Shown: in pieces, positions 56,078 to 64,000 of the stretch
Position numbering within the stretch: position 1 is the first letter of the stretch
Layout: each line of letters begins with the position of its first letter
Assembly: GCA_023525975.1 (NCBI GenBank)
Contig: CM042042.1
Span: 4,781,501-4,845,500 of the forward strand
DNA: 64,000 bases
Origin: Smallanthus sonchifolius
Taxonomy: Eukaryota > Streptophyta > Magnoliopsida > Asterales > Asteraceae
Direction: 5' to 3'
The notes under the pieces: model-generated
The model's database searches: none
Told to the model about the DNA's origin: nothing
Seen by the model: only the letters and a program-made list of their open reading frames with translations
Translations under genes and position numbers: made by a program

Positions 56078-56420
56078 GTTAAAGAGGTTGTGGTGTATTG
56101 GTTGGGTTGAGGTGATGTCTGAAGTTTCAAGGGATTCGGGTTCAATTCCTGTCATCATCATTAATTTCTGAGGCATGCAAATGAGGCCTATTTCTTAGGC
56201 TGATGCACCAGGGTTTTACCCACGCCGATCCAGGGTTCGAGCCTCGGCTCTCCCTCAAGCCCGGAAGGGGTCGTATTGGGTGGGATTTTTCCTTACATGC
56301 TATCCAACTCTGACGTCAAGTAGGCCCGGTTAAAACAACATATTGGCTGGAGTTAGACGAGACTCTCATATATGACGGGGGTACAACGTCATAACATTCA
56401 ACGTTCTCGGTTAAAAAAAA
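56078..56420 (+). mobile_element. tRNA-derived SINE with target duplication
   Basis: The 5' part has an A-box-like GTGGTGTATTGGTTGGG and a B-box-like GGGTTCAATTCC, the RNA polymerase III promoter pattern. A second GGTTCGAGCC box lies at 56234. The 3' end is CGGTTAAAAAAAAA. The 12-13 bp direct repeat AATTAGTTGTTT flanks it (about 56066-56077 and 56421-56432). Its 3' end matches the truncated SINE at 12111. Confidence 0.75.
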
Positions 56421-56979
56421 AATTAGTTGTTTCCAACTTTGTTTGACATGAAGAAAATGGATGTTTCTCGGAAGGTCATTAATTGCAGTGGGCTTTTACG
56501 CACGTGAATTTATGTTGCAACTTGCATTGTTGGTGAGGTTGGCTGACGTCATGGCTTATTTTAGTCTTCTGGTTGATGGTGATTGATGATTCCTCTTAGA
56601 TGAGGCTTAACGGTTAAGCCGGTGTTATTATTATTTTTTTTTAACGGTGACTTTCCTTCTTTGAGTGGTAGTAGTATCTCCGACGAGTCAGAAACTCATC
56701 ACCCCTCAATACCTGACCACTACGTTGTCTGAACCGGGCCCGAGGGTTCAGAGCGAGGGGTTAGGCGTTCCTCGGGAAACCATGAAGCCTGCTACCACTT
56801 GACAACAGTTGCGTCACTACACGGGCCAAGACCCGCTAGTGTAACGCACTCCGGACTAAAACCCGGTTTGGCTCGGGTTTGAACTTGCGTGGCTTCGTTC
56901 AAACCTTCATTGTCTTACCACTGGATACTATACTTTTCAAAACAGCAGAGGGTTACAACTGTTAACAACATACCTAAAA
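56421..56979. other. Repeat-rich interval before the LINE
   Basis: 56620-56890 read on the minus strand ends in a CACCGTTAAAAAAAAA tail and is GC-rich with repeated short words (CCGGG, CCCGCTAG), so it may be another SINE. No target duplication was found. 56433-56620 shows nothing I recognise. Confidence 0.35.
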
Positions 56980-57188
56980 ATGTTCTCTCGAAGACCTCCT
57001 GGGGAGGAATGGCAGAAGGAGAAAGGTCGCTGGCATCAAGGCCGCAGGGAGGGCGGCTGCTTTCGCCAGTAGTCCTGGAACGACGAAGTTCTTCGTCTCA
57101 AATTTGCCGGATGGTTGCAGACCATGGGATTTGGAAGTTACGCTTGGGGAGTTCGGGAAGGTATCCAACCCTTACATTGCTAGGAAGA
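56980..57188 (+). pseudogene. LINE ORF1 start (RRM half), cut by gypsy insertion
   Basis: The ATG at 56980 begins an arginine-rich stretch. In a shifted frame, FFVSNLPDGCRPWDLEVTLG then KVSNPYIARK is the first half of an RNA-recognition motif typical of plant LINE ORF1 proteins. It stops at the GAAGA target duplication (57184-57188). Removing the gypsy element and one GAAGA copy restores the frame into KDKDGNSFGFICF at 63549. Confidence 0.75.
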
Positions 57189-59433
57189 TGTAACATCCCG
57201 AGTTTTAGAGTGCGAAAGAATTCACGAGAAATTAAAACTTAATAAAAAAAAGGGGTAGAGGGCTTGGGCCGGAGTGTATGGGCCGAAAAGGGCAAGGGTT
57301 TGGACCCTTATAAGTCTCAAGACCAGCCACAACCCTCATTTGCAACACCATTTTCGGAATTCTAGAGAGAGAAAGCGAGAGAGAGCCTAGAGAGAGAAAG
57401 TCCCGGTTTTCGGAGTAAGCTTCAAGGAGCATCAGCAAGAGTCTCGTGAGTGTTTATCACCGAAAGGGAAGCGATTTCAGGTAACCATTTGTTCCAGATC
57501 TGAGTTTTTGGTATGAGTTGGGTTTTGAAATAAAATCGGGTAAATGTTAGATTTTTACGTTTAAAAATGGAAACAAAGTATAGATCTAGACTCTCGGTTA
57601 GAAAACACAAGTTTTCAACGTAAAAAGTTTGGATCTTGACGAGGTCGGATCTGCATGCAAAGTTAGGGTTTTGTGGGGAAGATGACTGAGCTGAAGGGTA
57701 TCGAAACTAAGTAGTTTCGAGTCAGGGGCAAGCATCGAAACTAAGTAGTTTCGAGTCAGGGACGTGTATCGAAACTAGGTAGTTTCGATAGGTCAACGTG
57801 TATCGAAACTAGGTAGTTTCGAGTGGTCAGCATGTACCGAAACTAGGAAGTTTCGATAGGGTTGCATGTATCGAAACTAGGGAGTTTCGATAGGTCTACC
57901 GGTATCGAAACTAGGTAGTTTCGATGAGTCTGATATGTGACGAATTGTTATGATTGTTCAGATTGTGTGAGATTCCAGTAGGACATCCCCGCTAAGATAC
58001 CAGGTGAGTTCTAATCCCCTTTTTGCCTTCTTTAGGGGTGGTGTGCATACTTAGTGTAAAGTGTTTATTATATTTTATATATTATAAACTGAGGAGAAAA
58101 GCTATGTTTTAGTGAAAGGTTTAAAAGAGGCAAAAGTATGTTTCAGTAAAGTAAGATATATCATTTTGCAAGCGTTTACTATATTTTCATATACATAAAC
58201 AAAGGCATGATATATGTGCTAGTATGTTTTCAGTAAAGTAAGATATATCATTTGGCAAGCGTTTACTATATTTTCATATACATAAACAAAGGCATGATAT
58301 ATATGATAAGCTATGTTTCAGAAAGTAAGATGTATTTTATGATAAGCTATGTTTCAGAAAGAAAGATGTATTTTATGATAAGCTATGTTTCAGTAAAAGC
58401 AAAGATATATCATTTGGCAAGCGTTTACTATATTGTTATATACATAAACAAAGGCATGATATAAGTTAAGTTATGAACAAGATTTACAGAAAGATTTATG
58501 AAAAGTAAAGTGAACAGCTTTCCTTCGGGAATGAGTACCAGTTTGTAAAGGTCCTTGGGACAGATGTTACTTGTACAAGATGTCAGATATGGGTTCCACC
58601 CATTAGTAAGAACCTTTGTGGTTCGTTAACAGTTGTACAATTGGGATGAGTGACGGCGGTTGCTCGGGAGGTCCACGCAACCTCCCTGTTAAGCGGTATT
58701 GTCGGTTCATGGATAGTGAGCCATGGGGGCATTGACCAGGGTATTGTCGGTTCATGGATAGTGAGCCATGGGGGCATTGACCAGGTATTCGTCGGTTCAT
58801 GGATGAATCCATGGGGGCGGTACAGTAGTGACAAGGAATTGACGGATAAGCGGTATTGTCGGTTCATGGTCGTTGATCATGGGGGCATTGACCAGGTACT
58901 TGTCGGTTCATGGATGTAAACCATGAGGGCAGTACAATAAAGAGGAATTGACGGTTTATTATACGTTTTAAACTGTTTGAAAAGTAAAGTGTGTTAAGTT
59001 TAGCCTTAATGGCAGTATATATGTTTGAAAAGTAAAGTGTGTTAAGTTTAGCCTTATTGGCAGTATATGTGTTTTTAGTAAATCTTTTGTAAAATTGATT
59101 TAAAGTAAACGTTAGAACTCACTCAGCGTTGCTGATTTTTAGTATGCACATCAGTTAAGTGTAGGTGGCAGTAGATGGAAGTGGATGCTTGGCTTGGCGA
59201 GAAGAGTTACCCGAAGACCAGAGTCTGGCATCCTGTTTATGTTATTGTTTTAGTTGATTCAGACAAGTTTCAGTTGTATGTTGACAAGATATGTTTAGGC
59301 ATGTTATGTATTTCCGCTGCGTATGTTGAAGTTTTAAATCGTTTCCGCTGTGTTAATGAATGTCTTATGATTAAGTTCTATGTGTTGATGAGTAAATCCA
59401 ATAAGTGAGGCCTTTCAGGAAGGGGGCCTTACA
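57189..59433 (+). repeat. 5' LTR of the gag-only gypsy element
   Basis: It holds a seven-unit array of TCGAAACTArrTAGTTTCGA palindromes at about 57698-57926, and ATATATCATTTGGCAAGCG-type repeats at 58130-58470. At 58680-58935 it has five GTCGGTTCATGG units, each paired with a CCATGGGGGCATTGACC-type end. Confidence 0.92.
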
Positions 59434-59436
59434 AGT

Positions 59437-59450
59437 TGGTATCAGAGCCA
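59437..59450 (+). promoter_or_regulatory. Primer-binding site, initiator Met tRNA type
   Basis: TGGTATCAGAGCCA lies three bases after the 5' LTR and is complementary to the 3' end of plant initiator Met tRNA. Confidence 0.92.
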
Positions 59451-59772
59451 TAGTTTGAGAGATTTGGACATCCCCGATGTCCAGACTTAAACTGAGAATG
59501 GGACAAGTAGCGGATGCCAGTAACGGGTAACTCAAGCCAAGGCATCAGAGGTGTCAAGTAAGTAAAGTTTTTTTTTTTTCCTTTTAGAGTGTCAAGGTAA
59601 GAATAGAGGCTTTAGTGGAATCATGGAAGTGAATAAATAGAAAACAAGAAGTGATGTAATGGTTAATTGCAGATGGCCAGTGTATATTAACAGCTTACCT
59701 TACTTATTGTGTTCTACATATTCCCTAGCATGATGAAATTAAATTCCTTTGTTTTCTATCTTTCAGTTAGAG

Positions 59773-61041
59773 ATGGCTAGACGTAGAGGAACTAGAGGAG
59801 GTGGAGGAGGAAGACGTGGTGGGCGTACAGGCCACCGCGGTGGAGCTAGTACAAACCAGGAGATTGAGGGGAGTGTTCACACTACCCATACCAATACGGT
59901 AGTCAGTCAACACAATGTTGAGCATGCGGCAGGAGATGATCAGACATTCGAGTTCGAGCCGGTCGTGCAAGCAGCTCTTGGCCGTGAATTTACCCGACTG
60001 CTAAAGGAAACCTTACCGGCCATACTAGACGAAGCCTTGAGGAAAGCCAAGGAGGACCCTAACACAACCCCAGTCACTGAAGGGCCTGTGGTGTTTCCAG
60101 CTATGGGAGGACCAAATTCGGTAGAGAACGTTGCACCGCCTGCTCGCGGCTGTGATTACAAAGCATTTCGAGGTTGTGATCCGCCTGTACTTACTGGGGA
60201 GAAAGAAGCAGCTGATACTTTAGACTGGATTAACGGTATGGAGTCGACCATTCGCCTTAGTGAATGTCGACCGGAACAAACAGTTATGTTCGCTGCAAAG
60301 TCGTTGAAAGGGGAAGCAGCACACTGGTGGGAAACTGTGAAACAGGCTAAGGGCGACCAAGCGGTCGAGCTAATGAGATGGAATGATCTGAAGGCATTGG
60401 TAACTGAGAAGTTTTGTCCTAAGAACGAGGTCCACAAGGTGGAAAGGGAATTCTTGACTCTGCAAGCTGGACTTATGACTCACCGGCAATATACTTCTAA
60501 GTATAATGAATTGGCACGTCTGGTGCCTCATCTTGTGACAACTGAAGAGAGGAGGATTCATTATTATGTTCAAGGGTTACCTCCGAAGATCCGTACTTTT
60601 GTCAAAGCCAACACACCGAGTACCTTTGAGTCGGTGGTTGTTCTAAGCGGCGTCGTGTATGATGACATCGCTTCTACTGAAGTTATCCCTGAGTTGCCCA
60701 AGAAGCAAGCAGTCAAGCGAACTGGTGAGGATCTCCAAGGTCCTGGTGAGAGAAGAGCAAGGGTAGAAGCTGAGGGCCTATGTGGCAAGTGCGGGAAGAA
60801 ACATGGAGGAGAATGTAAAGCTGGACAGGTAGGATGCTTTAGGTGTGGCAAGTTCGGACACCAGTCACGCGACTGTCCAGAAAAGCCTAGATGCCACAAC
60901 TGTGGAGAGCAGGGACATTTCAGCCGGGAATGTAGAAAGCCCAAGGAACCGGAAGCTGGGGGATTCGGAAAAGGAAAAGGTGCAGCGAAAGAACCCTACA
61001 TGAACAAAGCCCAGGCGAGGGTCTACCAGATGACTCAGTAA
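59773..61041 (+). CDS. Gag polyprotein of gypsy element, intact
   Basis: The first ATG is at 59773, giving 422 residues. The upstream open part has no ATG, and TTTCAG just before could be a splice acceptor paired with GTAAGTAAAG near 59555. A glycine/arginine-rich N-terminus (RRRGTRGGGGGRRGGRTGHR) precedes the retrotransposon gag capsid domain (about residues 135-300: DTLDWINGMESTIRLSECRP, AAHWWETVK, RQYTSKYNELARLVPHLV). A cysteine/histidine-rich C-terminus follows with two perfect CCHC knuckles (CFRCGKFGHQSRDC, CHNCGEQGHFSREC). The protein would assemble virus-like particles and package the element RNA. The frame is uninterrupted. The gag type resembles chromovirus (Tekay-like) gag, though no polymerase is present to confirm the lineage. 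Confidence 0.93.
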   Translation: MARRRGTRGGGGGRRGGRTGHRGGASTNQEIEGSVHTTHTNTVVSQHNVEHAAGDDQTFEFEPVVQAALGREFTRLLKETLPAILDEALRKAKEDPNTTPVTEGPVVFPAMGGPNSVENVAPPARGCDYKAFRGCDPPVLTGEKEAADTLDWINGMESTIRLSECRPEQTVMFAAKSLKGEAAHWWETVKQAKGDQAVELMRWNDLKALVTEKFCPKNEVHKVEREFLTLQAGLMTHRQYTSKYNELARLVPHLVTTEERRIHYYVQGLPPKIRTFVKANTPSTFESVVVLSGVVYDDIASTEVIPELPKKQAVKRTGEDLQGPGERRARVEAEGLCGKCGKKHGGECKAGQVGCFRCGKFGHQSRDCPEKPRCHNCGEQGHFSRECRKPKEPEAGGFGKGKGAAKEPYMNKAQARVYQMTQ

Positions 61042-61298
61042 GGTACGTTGCAAACTTTTATATATGTTACAGCAGGTTTATATTATTGATTTCCTCAAAT
61101 TATTAGCTAGCCCCATTAGTTTAGATGCCTTAGAATTTGAGATCGCCCCAGGATAGGCCCCGTGGTAGTTAATCACAATGGCCTTCATGACCAAGCTGCC
61201 TTGCATAGCTACGGTTCATGCCACCCATTCTGTGATTAGCTATCAGTATAGCTTATGGCAGGTTTCGAGGACGAAACCTGTTGTAAGGAGGGTAGACT
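61042..61298 (+). other. Non-coding tail between gag and 3' LTR
   Basis: 257 bases contain no ORF. The space where protease and polymerase would start is absent, not merely mutated. It ends GACGAAACCTGTTGTAAGGA then GGGTAGACT, the likely polypurine tract. Confidence 0.7.
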
Positions 61299-63543
61299 TG
61301 TAACATCCCGAGTTTTAGAGTGCGAAAGAATTCACGAGAAATTAAAACTTAATAAAAAAAAGGGGTAGAGGGCTTGGGCCGGAGTGTATGGGCCGAAAAG
61401 GGCAAGGGTTTGGACCCTTATAAGTCTCAAGACCAGCCACAACCCTCATTTGCAACACCATTTTCGGAATTCTAGAGAGAGAAAGCGAGAGAGAGCCTAG
61501 AGAGAGAAAGTCCCGGTTTTCGGAGTAAGCTTCAAGGAGCATCAGCAAGAGTCTCGTGAGTGTTTATCACCGAAAGGGAAGCGATTTCAGGTAACCATTT
61601 GTTCCAGATCTGAGTTTTTGGTATGAGTTGGGTTTTGAAATAAAATCGGGTAAATGTTAGATTTTTACGTTTAAAAATGGAAACAAAGTATAGATCTAGA
61701 CTCTCGGTTAGAAAACACAAGTTTTCAACGTAAAAAGTTTGGATCTTGACGAGGTCGGATCTGCATGCAAAGTTAGGGTTTTGTGGGGAAGATGACTGAG
61801 CTGAAGGGTATCGAAACTAAGTAGTTTCGAGTCAGGGGCAAGCATCGAAACTAAGTAGTTTCGAGTCAGGGACGTGTATCGAAACTAGGTAGTTTCGATA
61901 GGTCAACGTGTATCGAAACTAGGTAGTTTCGAGTGGTCAGCATGTACCGAAACTAGGAAGTTTCGATAGGGTTGCATGTATCGAAACTAGGGAGTTTCGA
62001 TAGGTCTACCGGTATCGAAACTAGGTAGTTTCGATGAGTCTGATATGTGACGAATTGTTATGATTGTTCAGATTGTGTGAGATTCCAGTAGGACATCCCC
62101 GCTAAGATACCAGGTGAGTTCTAATCCCCTTTTTGCCTTCTTTAGGGGTGGTGTGCATACTTAGTGTAAAGTGTTTATTATATTTTATATATTATAAACT
62201 GAGGAGAAAAGCTATGTTTTAGTGAAAGGTTTAAAAGAGGCAAAAGTATGTTTCAGTAAAGTAAGATATATCATTTTGCAAGCGTTTACTATATTTTCAT
62301 ATACATAAACAAAGGCATGATATATGTGCTAGTATGTTTTCAGTAAAGTAAGATATATCATTTGGCAAGCGTTTACTATATTTTCATATACATAAACAAA
62401 GGCATGATATATATGATAAGCTATGTTTCAGAAAGTAAGATGTATTTTATGATAAGCTATGTTTCAGAAAGAAAGATGTATTTTATGATAAGCTATGTTT
62501 CAGTAAAAGCAAAGATATATCATTTGGCAAGCGTTTACTATATTGTTATATACATAAACAAAGGCATGATATAAGTTAAGTTATGAACAAGATTTACAGA
62601 AAGATTTATGAAAAGTAAAGTGAACAGCTTTCCTTCGGGAATGAGTACCAGTTTGTAAAGGTCCTTGGGACAGATGTTACTTGTACAAGATGTCAGATAT
62701 GGGTTCCACCCATTAGTAAGAACCTTTGTGGTTCGTTAACAGTTGTACAATTGGGATGAGTGACGGCGGTTGCTCGGGAGGTCCACGCAACCTCCCTGTT
62801 AAGCGGTATTGTCGGTTCATGGATAGTGAGCCATGGGGGCATTGACCAGGGTATTGTCGGTTCATGGATAGTGAGCCATGGGGGCATTGACCAGGTATTC
62901 GTCGGTTCATGGATGAATCCATGGGGGCGGTACAGTAGTGACAAGGAATTGACGGATAAGCGGTATTGTCGGTTCATGGTCGTTGATCATGGGGGCATTG
63001 ACCAGGTACTTGTCGGTTCATGGATGTAAACCATGAGGGCAGTACAATAAAGAGGAATTGACGGTTTATTATACGTTTTAAACTGTTTGAAAAGTAAAGT
63101 GTGTTAAGTTTAGCCTTAATGGCAGTATATATGTTTGAAAAGTAAAGTGTGTTAAGTTTAGCCTTATTGGCAGTATATGTGTTTTTAGTAAATCTTTTGT
63201 AAAATTGATTTAAAGTAAACGTTAGAACTCACTCAGCGTTGCTGATTTTTAGTATGCACATCAGTTAAGTGTAGGTGGCAGTAGATGGAAGTGGATGCTT
63301 GGCTTGGCGAGAAGAGTTACCCGAAGACCAGAGTCTGGCATCCTGTTTATGTTATTGTTTTAGTTGATTCAGACAAGTTTCAGTTGTATGTTGACAAGAT
63401 ATGTTTAGGCATGTTATGTATTTCCGCTGCGTATGTTGAAGTTTTAAATCGTTTCCGCTGTGTTAATGAATGTCTTATGATTAAGTTCTATGTGTTGATG
63501 AGTAAATCCAATAAGTGAGGCCTTTCAGGAAGGGGGCCTTACA
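61299..63543 (+). repeat. 3' LTR of the gag-only gypsy element
   Basis: It has the same length and content as 57189-59433 at a constant offset of 4110. I found no differences in the segments compared. Confidence 0.93.
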
Positions 63544-63548
63544 GAAGA

Positions 63549-64000
63549 AAGATAAAGACGGGAACTCGTTCGGTTTCATCTGCTTTAAAGAGGTCAATGA
63601 CGTCCTTGTGGAAGGCTTGTGGAAAGGTCGTTCATTGGAAACTTATTGTTGATGTGCTCCAGTCTCGGCTGTCCTTGTGGAAGGCTTTTGTTCTTTCCAT
63701 CGGTGGCCGGATGACGCTTATCAAATCGGTCCTCGAATCTCTTCCTATTTACTACTTCTCTTTGTATAAGGCTCCTGTCAAAGTGGTGGAAGGGTTGGAG
63801 GCTATAATTAAAAGATTTCTCTGGGGATGGAATAGTGACGCCAAAAGGATTCATTGGGTGGATTGGGACCGAGTTTCTTCCCCTAAGAACATGGGGGGCC
63901 TCGGTCTCAGTAATCTCAAGGATATCAACCAGGCTCTTTTGGTTAAATGGGTTTGGTGGTTTAAAATTAAGCCCTGCAGTTTATGGAAAAGAGTAGTTTT
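63549..64000 (+). pseudogene. LINE remainder: RRM second half fused to reverse-transcriptase C-terminal region
   Basis: 63549-63600 encodes KDKDGNSFGFICF (RNP1 of the RRM split at 57188). From about 63605 the sequence jumps to ORF2: LIVDVLQSRLSLWKAFVLSI, GGRMTLIKSVLESLPIYYFS, KRFLWGW and SPKNMGGLGLSNLKDINQAL, the region after the LINE reverse-transcriptase core and before the zf-RVT. Several kilobases (rest of ORF1, endonuclease, RT core) are missing. GTCCTTGTGGAAGGCT occurs at both 63602 and about 63672. The element continues past the window. Confidence 0.8.

Larger units (their letters stand above)
57189..63543 (+). mobile_element. Gag-only Ty3/gypsy element (TR-GAG type), very young
   Basis: Two LTRs of exactly 2245 bp (57189-59433 and 61299-63543) start TGTAACATCCC and end GGGGGCCTTACA. 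A perfect 5-bp target duplication GAAGA flanks them. The internal region is only 1865 bp: the initiator-Met primer site at 59437, a leader, one intact gag ORF and a short non-coding tail with a purine-rich GTAAGGAGGGTAGAC before the 3' LTR. In every stretch I compared the LTRs are identical. There is no protease or polymerase, so it must use enzymes of an autonomous relative. Confidence 0.95.

Noticed and set aside
56889..57242. 117-codon ORF starting MASFKPSL
   Set aside because: It runs across the LINE/gypsy junction, and the RRM motif lies in a different frame, so this frame is fortuitous.
58252..58464. 70-codon ORF in the gypsy LTR, present in both LTRs
   Set aside because: It encodes only the tandem ATATCATTTGGCAAGCG-type repeats. 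Its duplication simply reflects the identical LTRs.
63285..63518. 77-codon ORF near the LTR ends (also 59175-59408)
   Set aside because: It is open in both LTRs because they are identical. There is no family resemblance and it lies in the R/U5 region.

Overview
This 64 kb window is plant nuclear DNA, almost certainly from a eudicot. The genes have many short GT-AG introns, their products belong to plant families, and the intergenic DNA is AT-rich and packed with nested transposons. The style of the elements (Athila-like LTR elements with an Asp-tRNA primer site, GGTTCC-rich hAT ends, Helitron ends closing in CTAGT) suggests Asteraceae, but that is an inference. No organelle or bacterial sequence was seen.

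Layout. 1-4548: an Athila-like Ty3/gypsy element with one zinc-finger/protease ORF and no polymerase. 4717-5206: a short hAT derivative. 6586-11168: a MULE DNA transposon with a broken transposase, a second (ATHILA ORF1-like) gene and three clusters of palindromes. 11200-16100: Helitron ends, a SINE tail and AT-rich DNA. 16106-18670 (-): BAX inhibitor-1, six exons. 19878-22762: a complete hAT element with an uninterrupted transposase. 23051-29709 (-): a CDC7-type kinase, 15 exons. 30955-34190 (-): a VAP27-type ER membrane protein, seven exons. 35015: an orphan GRF zinc-finger exon. 37207-40309 (+): a RAB1/RABD small GTPase, eight exons. About 41865-43960 (-): a PHD-finger/GNAT chromatin protein. 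45364-52754: a degraded Ty1/copia element containing a second Athila-like insertion with LTRs in inverted orientation. 55230-55880 (-): a single-exon ERF transcription factor. 56078-64000: SINEs, then a LINE split by a young gag-only gypsy element (57189-63543) whose two 2245-bp LTRs look identical.

How the parts relate. The six host genes do not form a pathway. Two act in the secretory system (RAB1 in ER-to-Golgi traffic, VAP27 in ER contact sites), BI-1 is an ER membrane cell-death suppressor, CDC7 acts in DNA replication, and the PHD/GNAT and ERF proteins act on chromatin and transcription. The gene models were joined by hand, and exon lengths were checked for reading-frame continuity.

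The most unusual material is in the mobile DNA: (i) the two-gene MULE with hairpin-forming palindromes at both ends and between its genes; (ii) the copia element, which carries a head-to-head LTR insertion and a patch of its own LTR/primer-site junction inside the reverse transcriptase; (iii) the gag-only element, which appears to have moved very recently and must depend on proteins from elsewhere. Short perfect palindromes recur in the presumed control regions of several unrelated elements here.
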